A stretch of DNA of 64,000 bases, from the NCBI RefSeq assembly GCF_017355915.2, contig NZ_JAFEUV020000020.1, positions 1-64,000 of the forward strand, given 5' to 3'. Numbering within the stretch: position 1 is the first letter of the stretch; every line of letters begins with the position of its first letter. The notes under the pieces are model-generated. The model saw only the letters and a program-made list of their open reading frames with translations. It made no database searches and was not told where the DNA came from. This DNA comes from Telluribacter roseus (lineage in GTDB: Bacteria; Bacteroidota; Bacteroidia; Cytophagales; Spirosomataceae). Below, piece after piece: positions 51,071 through 60,894 of the stretch. Made by a program: the position numbers and the translations under genes.

Positions 51071-52666
51071 TTACTTCCATTCATCGAATTGCTCGATCAG
51101 TGCATTACGCTGTATCTCCACCGAAGGAATAGGAAAGCGGTTGTATTTAGGCAGGTATACCCGCTTTCGGTTATTATCTGCGTCCACTTCCCGGTAGCTG
51201 GCCACCGTATCCGCAACCATAACCGGCACCCGCCCCTTTACGCTGGTTCCATTCAGGACCGTTCGGGCCAGATCCCAGCGTCGCAGGTCCCAGAATCTGT
51301 GGCCTTCGAACGCCAGTTCAATCATCCGTTCATGGCGTAGGAGCTTCATAAAGTCCTCCTTGCTGCCTGCGGTAACCTCCTCCGTAAAACCGGCTCTTTT
51401 TCGTACCCGATTTAATGCTGCCAGGGCTTCGGACAGATTGCCCTGCTCGGCCATGGCCTCCGCTTTGATAAGCAGTACTTCGGCATACCGCATAAAGTAA
51501 AAAGTAAGCTCTCCGGGCTGGAATCCTTCATCCTGCGTTTTGACAGAACCATCAAAAAACTTTCTCATGTAGTAGCCCGTGGAGGTAGTACCTCCGCCAA
51601 TGGCATACCCGTCTACACCACCTTCACGTGTATCAATGGTACGTCCCTTCCAGGGGGCTCCGTGATAGAGTATTGAGGCATAAAACCTGGGCTCACGGCC
51701 TACGTAGGGCTTAGCCGCATGCGTTGGATTGGACCAGCTAAAGTCAGTACCATCGGCCATCTGATACGCAGATACCAGGTTTTCTGTGGGACTGATCTGG
51801 GAGTAGCCTTTATCACCGGGAGGACTGAAGAAATAATCAAATGAATAGCCAAAGTTGGGAGATGAATAGCCGAATTCAAGGATGCTTTCTTTATTAACAA
51901 CCTGTTGTTTACGCTTCATCTGAAAAAGCTTATCATAATCCGAATACAGATCATACAAGCCCAGTGCATCCAGGGAAGCTACTGCATCGGTAGCTTCCTT
52001 CCAGCGCTGAGCGTACAGCATGGCACGGGCTTTCAGGCCATACGCAGCTCCTTTGGTAAGCTTACCGGTACGTGTAGCCGGAACAGTCACGGGCAGATGC
52101 TGAGCAGCAAAATCCAGATCGGCGGCTATAAAGTTCCACACTTCTTCGGGAGTACTTCGTGCCCGCTGCGAACCATCGGGTAGTTTATCAAAGAGTATAA
52201 TACTGGCCCCATAGCGCTTGGCCAGTTCGAAATTGACGTAGGCCCTAAAGAAACGTACTTCTGCTTCTGCCCTTAGGCGAGTGGCTTCGGGAAGCTTGCT
52301 GCCGTAATTCTGCATGCCATCCAGGAACTCGTTACAGGTACGTATCCAGGTGTAGCCCCACTCCCAGTTTCCTAGAGGGTTTTCTCCTGGACTGATTACT
52401 GATGATCCCAAGGTGAACAGGTTAGCGTTGGCAGAAGGAGTATTCATTTTCAGGATATCTGAGAATGCATCCTGATTTACATGAGGTGTATAATACGTAT
52501 GACCGATCAGTGGGTAAAACTTATTCAGCGAGAGCTCCAGATTGGCCTCGCTGGACCAGGCTATCTCCTCGCCGTATACATCGGTGAGTTCCGGATCAAT
52601 ATTACAGCTCCAGAGCATTGCTACGCAGCAAGAGATAAGAAAGGTTAATTTTGTATAGTATTTCAT
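51071..52666 (-). CDS. SusD/RagB-family nutrient-binding lipoprotein
   Basis: A 531-residue outer-membrane lipoprotein (lipobox at Cys21, MLWSC). It has the SusD pattern of N-terminal TPR helices (AEVRFFRAYVNFELAKRYG, KGAAYGLKARAMLYAQRW) and the C-terminal RagB signature (YAEVLLIKAEAMAEQGN, ALNRVRKRAG, ERMIELAFEGHRFWDLRRW in part). It caps the SusC transporter and binds the incoming glycan. It lies 33 bases after susC. Confidence 0.93.
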   Translation of the reverse strand: MKYYTKLTFLISCCVAMLWSCNIDPELTDVYGEEIAWSSEANLELSLNKFYPLIGHTYYTPHVNQDAFSDILKMNTPSANANLFTLGSSVISPGENPLGNWEWGYTWIRTCNEFLDGMQNYGSKLPEATRLRAEAEVRFFRAYVNFELAKRYGASIILFDKLPDGSQRARSTPEEVWNFIAADLDFAAQHLPVTVPATRTGKLTKGAAYGLKARAMLYAQRWKEATDAVASLDALGLYDLYSDYDKLFQMKRKQQVVNKESILEFGYSSPNFGYSFDYFFSPPGDKGYSQISPTENLVSAYQMADGTDFSWSNPTHAAKPYVGREPRFYASILYHGAPWKGRTIDTREGGVDGYAIGGGTTSTGYYMRKFFDGSVKTQDEGFQPGELTFYFMRYAEVLLIKAEAMAEQGNLSEALAALNRVRKRAGFTEEVTAGSKEDFMKLLRHERMIELAFEGHRFWDLRRWDLARTVLNGTSVKGRVPVMVADTVASYREVDADNNRKRVYLPKYNRFPIPSVEIQRNALIEQFDEWK

Positions 52667-52699
52667 GATGATTACATTTTGTGGTTAGACAAGAGCTAT

Positions 52700-55600
52700 C
52701 TAGAACGACAGGCTTAAACCCGCTTCAAAAAGCTTTTGCTGAGGATAGTACCCCTGGTTCACATCGGGCATTTCCGGATCCAGGTACTCGAGGCCCGTCC
52801 AGGTGAACAGGTTACTGCCGGAAATGTGGAGCCGCAGATTATCAATGTTCAGCCTTCGGGTGAGCATGGGCGGCAAGGTGTATCCAATCTGCGCGCTTTT
52901 TAGTCGTACATAGGAGGCATCCCGAATCCACCAGGACGAAAACTTGCCGCCACTCTGAGCCGACATGGTACTCAATCGTGGATATAGGGCATTGGGGTTC
53001 TCGGGTGTCCAGGCACCCTCTGCCAGGTATTTCGGAGAATTCCCATCCTGGTAGAAGGCCATGGTGTAGAATGTATTGTCATACACGCCACTCGAAGCAT
53101 ACAGGCCTGAGAGTGCCACATCGGTTATAGCTGCTCCCTGAAAGAACAGGTTAAAGTCGAAGGCTTTGTACCCGGCACTTACGTTCATCCCAAAGATCAT
53201 CTCCGGCGTGCTGCTGCGCCCGATAGCCGTCCAGTCCTGATCCCAGGTGATGCGGCCGTCGCCGTTGAGGTCTTTGAGCTTCACCTCACCTACTTTGGAT
53301 GGTCCGAATAAGGCACTATTTGCAATCTCCTCCTCACTCTGGAAAAGACCATCCGCCACAAAGCCATATTTCATTCCAATTCGCTGACCAGTGCGTCGGA
53401 GATAATCCGGTACATTCACATTCTCAGTAGTTTGGATGATCCGGTTGCGAGCCCAGCTTACATTACCCCGTACGTTGTAATAAAAGTCGCCGAGGCTCCT
53501 GCGATGGGTAAGGATGAGCTCAAAGCCGCGGTTATCTACAATACCGGAGTTAACAATCTGCGGGAAGTATCCACCAATGGAAGGGGGCATCAGGCCGCTT
53601 TGGGATTGCAGTATATCTTTGGTTACGTTATAAAAAACATCAGCTTCAACACCCAGTAGGCCATTCCACATGGTACTTTCGAAACCAGCGTTATAGGTCG
53701 TAGTAGTTTCCCATTTGATATCCTTATTAGGAACGTTGCTTACACTCAGAGACCTTACCAGTCTGTCGCCAATTATAGCAACTGGGTTAGCTCCCATCGA
53801 AAGAGTTCTCAGATAGGAATAATTACCCACTGCGTCATTACCAAGGCGTCCGGAAGAAAGGCGTATTTTCAGATCATTGACAAAGCCAACATTCTGCTTG
53901 AAGAAGTCTTCCTCAGATACCCGCCATCCCAGTGCAACCGCGGGAAAAAGGCCCCATCTGGTATGGGAAGGTAGCCGTGTGGATCCATCGTAGCGACCTG
54001 TGAATTCGGCCAGGTACTTACCTTTGTAATCGTAGGTCAATCGGGAAACGTAGCCGGCCCGGTGGAACATCGAATGCCCCCCTCTCACCAGATCATTGAT
54101 TACTTCCTCTCCGTAATTCAAATCCATGATCTCAGTGATGGGGAAACCGCGTCGGCCGGCGGACATGGATGTTCCACTATTACGGATGTATTCGTATAAT
54201 AGCATCCCTCCCACTTTGTGAGCACCGATTGTCCGGTTGAAGTTGATGGAGGGCTGAAGTGTAGTCTGCCAGGTGTCGGCAAACCACTGATTAATGGTGG
54301 CATTACCATTTAGCGCGTGTCGGGCGTAGGTTTCAGTGAAGGTGCGGTTGGCATTGTTATAGACTGAAAGCAGATAAGGAAGAACCGCAGCTTTACGCAT
54401 GCTATACCCTTTATCGTAAGCCCCGTTTACCTTTACATTCAGCCCTTCCAGGAAGTAAAAGTCATATTGCAGCGATATATTGCCCTGCATAGCGGTGGAG
54501 CGGGTATCATGTGTGCCGGATAGATCTCGGGCCGCCAGTGGATTTTGGTTTCCGTTACCCGTATTAAAGCTACCAACTGGCTTGCCTTCGCTATTGAAGG
54601 GCCGCAGAAATGGGTACGACATCATGGCCTGACTGAATATAGAAGCATAGGAGTTGCCCAGACCGGCTGATAGGCCAGGCTGCTCCGTAGTTTCGTCACG
54701 TGCAGCCAGACCAAACGAGGCTTTGAAGTTTTCGGAAACCTGTGCATCAATATTAGCCCTGAAATTATAACGAGTATTACTGGTCCTGGCGATAATGCCC
54801 TGCTGGTTGTAGGATCCTAGCGATACAAAATATTTAAACTTATCAGAGCCACCGTTCAACGACAGATTATTGATATAGATTGGTGCTGATTTCCTGAAGA
54901 GCAGATCGAACCAGTCGGTATTTCCGAAAGTACCTTCCGGATCTCCATTGTTTATTCGGTTGATTTCTTCGGGGGTAAAGCGTCGTGCATTTTCGGCCAC
55001 CCCATCCATTTCCTGCGCTTTATTATACCAGTAAGCGTATTCAGGTCCGTTCAAAAACTCTGGGAAACGGGTGTTGGAGCTGATCCCAAGGGATGAGTTA
55101 AAGGTAATTGTCGGCTTCTGGATAGTCCCCTTTTTGGTAGTAATCAGGATAACCCCATTCGCGGCGCGGGCACCGTAAACTGCAGCCGAAGCGGCATCTT
55201 TCAGAACGGTAATGGTCTCTACTTCGTCGGGATTAATGTTCGGAAATTCACGTTCGATGCCATCTACGATGACCAGCGGACTGCTACCACTCAACGTATT
55301 GATCCCGCGGACAAGCAGCGAAGCCCCATCCGATCCGGGCTGACCGCTGGACTGACGCGTTACAAGACCCGGCAGGCGGCCCTGAAGCATGGAAGAAAGA
55401 TTAGCCGTAGGAGCTGTTTTTAACTCAGCCGAACTCACCTGAGCCACTGACGAAACAATACTCTGCTTTGTCGTAGAGCCGTAACCCAGAACAATCACAT
55501 CATTAAGCAGATTATTCTCCACATCCAGCGTGACCCGTAAGTTATCCTGCTCTTTTACAACCACCTCTTTTGACACATAACCTATAAAAGAAATCACCAG

Positions 55601-56158
55601 TACATCCCCCTTTTCTGCCTGTACCGAAAATGAACCGCTGGCATCCGTGGTCGTGCCGATACCCTTGCTGTTTTTTACTACGACTGATGCTCCCACGAGC
55701 GGGCCTCCCTCCTGGTCAAACACTTTTCCGGTCACTGGTGTGCGTATGATTTCTACCGCAGACGCCTGTTTTTCTGGCTGACGCTGTACGGTCTGTTTCT
55801 TACGGATCAGTACCGTAGAGTTATCAATGGTATAGTACAGCGGCTGGCCTTCCATGCAGGCATCGAGAATCTTCACAAGTGGCGCATTATTCAGGCTGAT
55901 CGTCACAGGTTTGGTGTCTTTCAGGTCATCTGAAACGTATAAGAAATCAACTCCGGTCTGTTTTTTCAAAAGCCTGAAGACCTCTTTCATCGGAGCATTT
56001 CTAACCTTTATACTGGCACTTTGTCCATAAACAGCCGAGGCAGTCACTTCCAAAATCCCACACAGCACCACGATTAGACCTAGTTTCATTATGAAAATAA
56101 ATTTCCTCCACGCCGGAATCTCATTTCGGCGCCAGGGTAACAACCTTTCTTTGTACAT
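52700..56158 (-). CDS. SusC/RagA TonB-dependent transporter with STN signalling domain
   Basis: An 1152-residue outer-membrane transporter. Parts in order: signal sequence (about 20-45), STN/secretin domain (about 50-115, MKEVFRLLKKQTGVDFLYVS), a carboxypeptidase-like regulatory domain (about 138-215, VTGKVFDQEGGPLVGASVVV), plug (about 225-350, with the SusC-type SLLVRGINTLSGSSPLVIVDGIERE in two halves), then a 22-strand barrel ending GLSLSF. The STN domain means it signals to the FecR/sigma pair encoded just upstream. Imports an oligosaccharide via TonB. Confidence 0.95.
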   Translation of the reverse strand: MYKERLLPWRRNEIPAWRKFIFIMKLGLIVVLCGILEVTASAVYGQSASIKVRNAPMKEVFRLLKKQTGVDFLYVSDDLKDTKPVTISLNNAPLVKILDACMEGQPLYYTIDNSTVLIRKKQTVQRQPEKQASAVEIIRTPVTGKVFDQEGGPLVGASVVVKNSKGIGTTTDASGSFSVQAEKGDVLVISFIGYVSKEVVVKEQDNLRVTLDVENNLLNDVIVLGYGSTTKQSIVSSVAQVSSAELKTAPTANLSSMLQGRLPGLVTRQSSGQPGSDGASLLVRGINTLSGSSPLVIVDGIEREFPNINPDEVETITVLKDAASAAVYGARAANGVILITTKKGTIQKPTITFNSSLGISSNTRFPEFLNGPEYAYWYNKAQEMDGVAENARRFTPEEINRINNGDPEGTFGNTDWFDLLFRKSAPIYINNLSLNGGSDKFKYFVSLGSYNQQGIIARTSNTRYNFRANIDAQVSENFKASFGLAARDETTEQPGLSAGLGNSYASIFSQAMMSYPFLRPFNSEGKPVGSFNTGNGNQNPLAARDLSGTHDTRSTAMQGNISLQYDFYFLEGLNVKVNGAYDKGYSMRKAAVLPYLLSVYNNANRTFTETYARHALNGNATINQWFADTWQTTLQPSINFNRTIGAHKVGGMLLYEYIRNSGTSMSAGRRGFPITEIMDLNYGEEVINDLVRGGHSMFHRAGYVSRLTYDYKGKYLAEFTGRYDGSTRLPSHTRWGLFPAVALGWRVSEEDFFKQNVGFVNDLKIRLSSGRLGNDAVGNYSYLRTLSMGANPVAIIGDRLVRSLSVSNVPNKDIKWETTTTYNAGFESTMWNGLLGVEADVFYNVTKDILQSQSGLMPPSIGGYFPQIVNSGIVDNRGFELILTHRRSLGDFYYNVRGNVSWARNRIIQTTENVNVPDYLRRTGQRIGMKYGFVADGLFQSEEEIANSALFGPSKVGEVKLKDLNGDGRITWDQDWTAIGRSSTPEMIFGMNVSAGYKAFDFNLFFQGAAITDVALSGLYASSGVYDNTFYTMAFYQDGNSPKYLAEGAWTPENPNALYPRLSTMSAQSGGKFSSWWIRDASYVRLKSAQIGYTLPPMLTRRLNIDNLRLHISGSNLFTWTGLEYLDPEMPDVNQGYYPQQKLFEAGLSLSF

Positions 56159-56219
56159 TTGTTTGCTATAGGTTTACCTTGAAATTGAAAATGTTCGCTG
56201 CATTTTTGATGGGCCTAGC

Positions 56220-56236
56220 ACAGCTTTCCAAGCTGT
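56220..56236. other. Short perfect hairpin in the susC leader
   Basis: ACAGCTT (56220-56226), TCC, AAGCTGT (56230-56236): a 7-bp stem with a 3-base loop, four bases from the larger hairpin at 56240-56265. In the susC transcript (minus strand) both would fold in the leader, about 60-110 bases before the start codon. Confidence 0.5.
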
Positions 56237-56239
56237 CTC

Positions 56240-56271
56240 GCCGGAAGTGTTCCACCACTTCCGGCTTTTTT
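56240..56271 (+). terminator. Plus-strand (antisense) terminator in the FecR-SusC gap
   Basis: GCCGGAAGTG (56240-56249), TTCCAC, CACTTCCGGC (56256-56265) followed by TTTTTT (56266-56271). This has full intrinsic-terminator form on the + strand, although all genes here run leftward; the minus-strand reading lacks a T-run. It would end an RNA antisense to the susC leader. Confidence 0.7.
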
Positions 56272-56292
56272 CGGCCAGGAGATGGAGTGTCG

Positions 56293-57423
56293 TTATTTCG
56301 TGACCATAACTTTTTTGCCTTGCCTTTTAAAGTGAATAGTACCTAATTGTTCCAGATAGCTGAGCAAGCCATCAAGGTCTTTTGACTTGGAAAATGTCCC
56401 ACCAAAGCGTCGGGAAGGCAGTCCTGCTTCATATTCTACTTCCACATCGTACCAGCGCGCGACTACTTTCATGACGGAGTGGAGGTCCATGTCATCAAAT
56501 ACAAAGTAGCCTTCCTTCCAGGCAAGCATACTCTCTACGTCAACTTCTCTGGCTACCAGAGGCGCTTCTGCACTACTCAAAGCCTGCTGGCCGGGGCGCA
56601 GTATCAAACTGGCCTCATCCTTTTTTACGATTACCTGCCCTTCGGCCAGTGTGGTGGCTACCATCTTCTCATCTTCATAAGCGCTGACGTTGAAGTGGGT
56701 ACCTGTAACGATAATCTCTGTATTACCGGATAGTACCTTGAATGGTCTTTCCTTATCCGGCCTGACTTCAAAATAGGCTTCTCCACTCAATTCTACGAGG
56801 CGTTCGGTACCTGAGTTATCAGCGGGGTAGGTTATGCGCGTGGCGGAGTTGATCCACACCCGGCTTCCATCAGGTAAGGTCACGTTGAAAGTACCTCCCT
56901 TAGGGATGAAGAGGGTATTTCTTATGTTTGCTGAAGCAGGTATTCCTGATTTCTTATATTCCAGACCACCTTCCTCTGTCTTAACTACCTCTGCGCTTCC
57001 ATCTTTGGACAATACACCACTTGCGGCACTTCCAACGAGAACAGAGGATCCGTCACTCAGGATCAGCATCGCCTGATTGGAGCCGGGAGTAACTGCAACT
57101 TCCCGATAATCCTGCTTTTGCAGGAGGTCCGAAGTGCTACGGATCAGGAAATACCAGCCTGCAAAAAGTACGATTGCCACAGAAGCCGCAACACGCATGA
57201 TTGACCATAATCGCCTTGGCTGGCTGAGGCCATTTTGGGTTTCCTGATGGATGTTAGCCAGTATTTGCTGTTTTACCAGTTCTCTTTGGAGCTTACTTTC
57301 CCAGTTCCATTCCGACTCTCCAGCTGTTTTTTCAAACCATAGCTCCAGCAACTCCTTTTCTTCCTGCGTACAGGTGCCATCCCGAAAGCGCTGCAAAAGT
57401 TTTTCTAATTCATTTTCATTCAT
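56293..57423 (-). CDS. FecR-family anti-sigma factor
   Basis: A 376-residue inner-membrane protein: cytoplasmic sigma-binding N-terminus (about 1-70, CTQEEKELLELWFE), one membrane helix (about 76-92, VAASVAIVLFAGWYFLI), a FecR domain (about 165-265, FIPKGGTFNVTLPDGSRVWINS split over strands), and DUF4974 at the C-terminus (about 305-376, FDDMDLHSVMKVVARWYDVEVEY in part). It receives the signal from the STN domain of SusC and controls the ECF sigma factor at 57553. Confidence 0.93.
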   Translation of the reverse strand: MNENELEKLLQRFRDGTCTQEEKELLELWFEKTAGESEWNWESKLQRELVKQQILANIHQETQNGLSQPRRLWSIMRVAASVAIVLFAGWYFLIRSTSDLLQKQDYREVAVTPGSNQAMLILSDGSSVLVGSAASGVLSKDGSAEVVKTEEGGLEYKKSGIPASANIRNTLFIPKGGTFNVTLPDGSRVWINSATRITYPADNSGTERLVELSGEAYFEVRPDKERPFKVLSGNTEIIVTGTHFNVSAYEDEKMVATTLAEGQVIVKKDEASLILRPGQQALSSAEAPLVAREVDVESMLAWKEGYFVFDDMDLHSVMKVVARWYDVEVEYEAGLPSRRFGGTFSKSKDLDGLLSYLEQLGTIHFKRQGKKVMVTK

Positions 57424-57503
57424 GCTGATTTATTGAAGAGCCGGAAAAAGCGTGTTATTCTGTTACAGGCAGATGGCCCTTTTGCCTATAAGTGCAAAAA
57501 GAA

Positions 57504-57526
57504 AGGGACAGGTAGTACCTGTCCCT
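57504..57526 (-). terminator. Terminator between sigma factor and FecR genes
   Basis: AGGGACAGGTA (57504-57514) and TACCTGTCCCT (57516-57526) are perfect inverted repeats around one base. On the minus strand the stem is followed by TTCTTTTT, so leftward transcripts from the sigma gene should stop or be attenuated here before fecR. On the + strand a T-rich run (57531-57546) also follows after a short gap. Confidence 0.65.
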
Positions 57527-57552
57527 CAAATATTTTTTATTTTTTTAAACTA

Positions 57553-58167
57553 TCACTTAAAAACGGTGGCACAGAGCAGGATTGTAGTCCACATATGTTT
57601 TTCATCCAGAACGCTCCGAAGGTATTTTAGGGCGTTGTTGATCTGCTTCTTCACCGTTTTGTCCGAGATATTTAGCCGTTGGGCTATTTCTGCGTATGAT
57701 AACTGTTCCCGGCGACTCAGCAGAAATACTTCTCTCATTCGCTCCGGTAGGCACTGAATGTGTGAATCCAGAAACGATTCCATTTCAGAAGCAATAAAAG
57801 TGATTTCGGATGATTCCTGGTAGTCATTGAAAAAGGTAAGTAAGGAGGATCGATAACGCTCTTCGGAAGCACTAAGCGTGATGCATCGGAGAGCTTTATA
57901 GCGGGCGATGCCCAATAGGTATGCTTTTAAAGAATGGACCCCGGATAGTTCCCCCTGCTTTTGCCATAATGCTATAAATGTTTCCTGTACAACATCACTT
58001 GCTCCATCGATATCCTTCAGAACCCGATTGACATAAAAAAAGATAAGCTCCCAGTAGCGGTCATAAAGTTCTGTTAAGGCCGGTTTACTTCCACGATTGA
58101 TCAAATCCAGCAGCTCCGTATCAGAAACGGTCGAAAGTTGGTTTTTGCTGAAAAGTGAAGCTGTCAC
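57553..58167 (-). CDS. ECF RNA polymerase sigma factor (SusCD-associated)
   Basis: A 204-residue ECF sigma factor with region 2 (about 30-95, ALTELYDRYWELIFFYVNRV and ASDVVQETFIALWQ) and region 4 (about 140-190, MREVFLLSRREQLSYAEIAQ, then VKKQINNALKYLRS). Partner of the FecR protein downstream; together with the STN domain of SusC it forms a trans-envelope induction circuit that should switch on susC and following genes when the glycan is present. Confidence 0.93.
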   Translation of the reverse strand: MTASLFSKNQLSTVSDTELLDLINRGSKPALTELYDRYWELIFFYVNRVLKDIDGASDVVQETFIALWQKQGELSGVHSLKAYLLGIARYKALRCITLSASEERYRSSLLTFFNDYQESSEITFIASEMESFLDSHIQCLPERMREVFLLSRREQLSYAEIAQRLNISDKTVKKQINNALKYLRSVLDEKHMWTTILLCATVFK

Positions 58168-58382
58168 GGTGATAGAGGTAAAGGGTCAATATATTCCGTT
58201 GTTGTTTCTCGATCTGAAGCACGCAGCTAAAAGTGTGATCTAAGGCAAGTTAAGGCAGAGTTTTGGAAAGGCCAAAATATGCTTGCATTAAATTTTATCT
58301 AATCGTACTATTCCAGAATAAAACCAAACCAGAACTACGTAAGTCGTATAATCTATATATACACCCTTTTATAAATCCATCC

Positions 58383-60686
58383 CTAAGCATGAGCAGGTAA
58401 TACCACCACAAAGGTAGTACCCTGGCCCGGTGTACTGAAAGCGGTAATACCGCCCCCGTGCAGCTCCGCTACTTTTTTACAGATTGCTAAGCCCAGTCCG
58501 TTGCCGGTATAGTGGCTTCGCCCGTGTAGCCGCTTGAAGATCTCAAATACCTGCTTACGATAGGTAGGTTCAAAGCCGATGCCATTGTCCCTTACCCGGA
58601 TAGCTACCCACTTTCTTCCTCTCCCTGCTACCGTTTCTGCCAGTTCTTCTTCGGTGGGAGGTCCCGCTTCTACAATAATTTCGGGAGTGGTTGCCTCATC
58701 CGAGAACTTTAATGCATTGCTGATCAGGTTCAGAAACAGTTGATGAAGCTGTATAGGGATACCTTTTATTTTAGGCAGCTTTCCTACTACTATCTGGGCC
58801 TTTTTCTCCTCGATAGGCGTCTCGAGGTCCTGCAGGACGTTTTGTACTATTGTTCCCAACGGCACCACCTCGCGCTCCTGCTTCTGGGAGGAGAACCGGG
58901 AATAACTTAAAAGGCCGTTGATAAGCTCCTGCATCCGGCTACTGGCCGACTGGATCCTGTTGGCCAGTTCTATTCCATTTGGTGGTAGCTGGGGGGCATA
59001 CTGCTTGGAGAGCATATCGCTGAAAAGCGTAATCTTACGGGCTGGTTCCTGCAGATCGTGTGAGGCCACATAGGCAAACTGTTCCAGATCAACATTTGAC
59101 TGACGCAGCTCTTCTACGAGTGTTTCCTGCTTCTGGTGTAGCATCATTCGGTCGGTGATGTCCATGAATGAAAGGATGATCAGTCCGTTTTTCATCTGGT
59201 TAAGTGACATATCATACCAGAAGGTGTAGGTACCGTCCGGTGAGGAAAAGCTCATTTCAGACCGAAAAGGTTTGTTTTGAGTTATCGCCTCTACATAGCG
59301 TTCAAATACGCCCATGTCTCTGACTGCCGGAAATAAAGTCAGGTAGCTGCTTCCCACCAGCTCGTCCTGAGATAGGTTGGAAAGCTTGGCCGCAGCCTGA
59401 TTAACCATCAGGATCCTGAAGTCAACAATCTGCTGCTGCTCATTGAGTATTGGTTCCATGGCATATATGCCATTGATTGAGCTGTCCAGTACCCCTTCCA
59501 CCAGCTCCTTCTGGTGCTGAACATCCAGCAAGGCCCTCTGGATGGCCGTTACATCTACGTAGGTAGCCACTATTCCATTATGCAGTTTTTTCAGCGAGAC
59601 TTTATGCCATTGGTCGGTATCAGGAGCGTACCGCTGCTCCATGACGAGGGGAATGCCTGTTTCGACCACCTTAATGGCCTCTTCCAGTAACTCGGGATTA
59701 CCGCCTACCAATCCAATGATAGATAAGCCTATCACATCAATGCCGAATGCTTTTCTGAAGCCATCCAGGGCTAATTGATTTCCCTTAGTAATACGAAAAT
59801 CAACTATGGTACCCGTATGATCACGTTCGGCTTCAGCCAGGAAGATTATATTATCGGAACTATCGAGAATCTCATCCAGTAGTTGATTCTGAGCCTCCAG
59901 CTCATGGGTTGTATTTCTGAATTCGGAAACATTCTTATAGATGGCCAGCATCTTATCCCCCAGCTTTGACAGGGAAATATCTATCCATAGTTCACGTCCT
60001 CTCCTCTGAATATGTCGCTCCACCCGCAGCGGGGTACCTGTTTCCATCACCTGAGCATATTTTGACATATATTCACTGGCACCCGGTGAGATCCCGGTCA
60101 GGGTAAGGTGGTGATAGTCTTCGTCAGAAAACATACCATCAAGCAGGGCTGCCTGATTAAACTGGTAGGTTTTGAAATCTATAATTTCATTGTCCTGATT
60201 GCGAATTGGCTCCCAGAGTACAATGGCATCCTGGCTACTATCCAATATGGTTTGCAGGGCCTGAGTCTGTTGTTGGGCCTTTCGCTCTGCCCATTGCCTT
60301 TCAGTCAGGTTGTAGTAGCTCAGGATCATGCCATCTTCGTATTTGGAAGCGGCTACATGAAAGGTTTGATCTTTATCCGGATAGTGTTTTACGGTAGCAA
60401 AGGGAGTACCCGTTTCTATCACTTCTACGTATTTATAAAACTGACCGAGTGTCTTTGTATTCGGATACTCTTCCGATAGTTTTTGTCCCAGCTGCGCCTT
60501 GACCCCCAGTATAGGGTTTTCGATGGCGGCCTGGTTTTGGTAGATGAGCTGTAAATCCTGAATCTCGCCATTCGTATTTCGAATAGCGCGGAAAAGCATC
60601 AGACTCGTAAGATTGGTAGCAAGTAGATGTTGGCCAAATGCTTGAGCAAGATTAGTATCGTTAACTTCAGGATTAGGTAGTATCAT
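58383..60686 (-). CDS. Multi-PAS sensor histidine kinase
   Basis: A 767-residue soluble kinase without membrane segments. It has about four PAS domains in series (about 20-140, 148-265, 270-390, 395-515; repeated phrases such as METGTPLRVERHI, VETGIPLVMEQRY), then HisKA with phospho-His543 in YVASHDLQEPARK, and HATPase_c (about 640-765: NALKFS, DNGIGFEP, GNGLGLAICKK). The sensed signal is unknown; PAS domains may bind a ligand, heme or flavin. No response regulator is fused; the nearest is at 60895, about 210 bases upstream on the same strand. Confidence 0.9.
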   Translation of the reverse strand: MILPNPEVNDTNLAQAFGQHLLATNLTSLMLFRAIRNTNGEIQDLQLIYQNQAAIENPILGVKAQLGQKLSEEYPNTKTLGQFYKYVEVIETGTPFATVKHYPDKDQTFHVAASKYEDGMILSYYNLTERQWAERKAQQQTQALQTILDSSQDAIVLWEPIRNQDNEIIDFKTYQFNQAALLDGMFSDEDYHHLTLTGISPGASEYMSKYAQVMETGTPLRVERHIQRRGRELWIDISLSKLGDKMLAIYKNVSEFRNTTHELEAQNQLLDEILDSSDNIIFLAEAERDHTGTIVDFRITKGNQLALDGFRKAFGIDVIGLSIIGLVGGNPELLEEAIKVVETGIPLVMEQRYAPDTDQWHKVSLKKLHNGIVATYVDVTAIQRALLDVQHQKELVEGVLDSSINGIYAMEPILNEQQQIVDFRILMVNQAAAKLSNLSQDELVGSSYLTLFPAVRDMGVFERYVEAITQNKPFRSEMSFSSPDGTYTFWYDMSLNQMKNGLIILSFMDITDRMMLHQKQETLVEELRQSNVDLEQFAYVASHDLQEPARKITLFSDMLSKQYAPQLPPNGIELANRIQSASSRMQELINGLLSYSRFSSQKQEREVVPLGTIVQNVLQDLETPIEEKKAQIVVGKLPKIKGIPIQLHQLFLNLISNALKFSDEATTPEIIVEAGPPTEEELAETVAGRGRKWVAIRVRDNGIGFEPTYRKQVFEIFKRLHGRSHYTGNGLGLAICKKVAELHGGGITAFSTPGQGTTFVVVLPAHA

Positions 60687-60894
60687 TCGTATTTTATTTC
60701 AATCGCTTACACGCTGAGAAAAGTCACGGAGATAGGACCATTCTTCAGGATGAAAGCGCTACGGCAACTAGGTATTATAAGAAAATACAATTATAAATCA
60801 TTTTTGTTGTAATCTTAGCTGTATCGCTTGCTTGCTCTTTAGGGTCCCCTTGGTAGGGAATACACGAACGGTGGCTAATACACTCCACCAGTTG

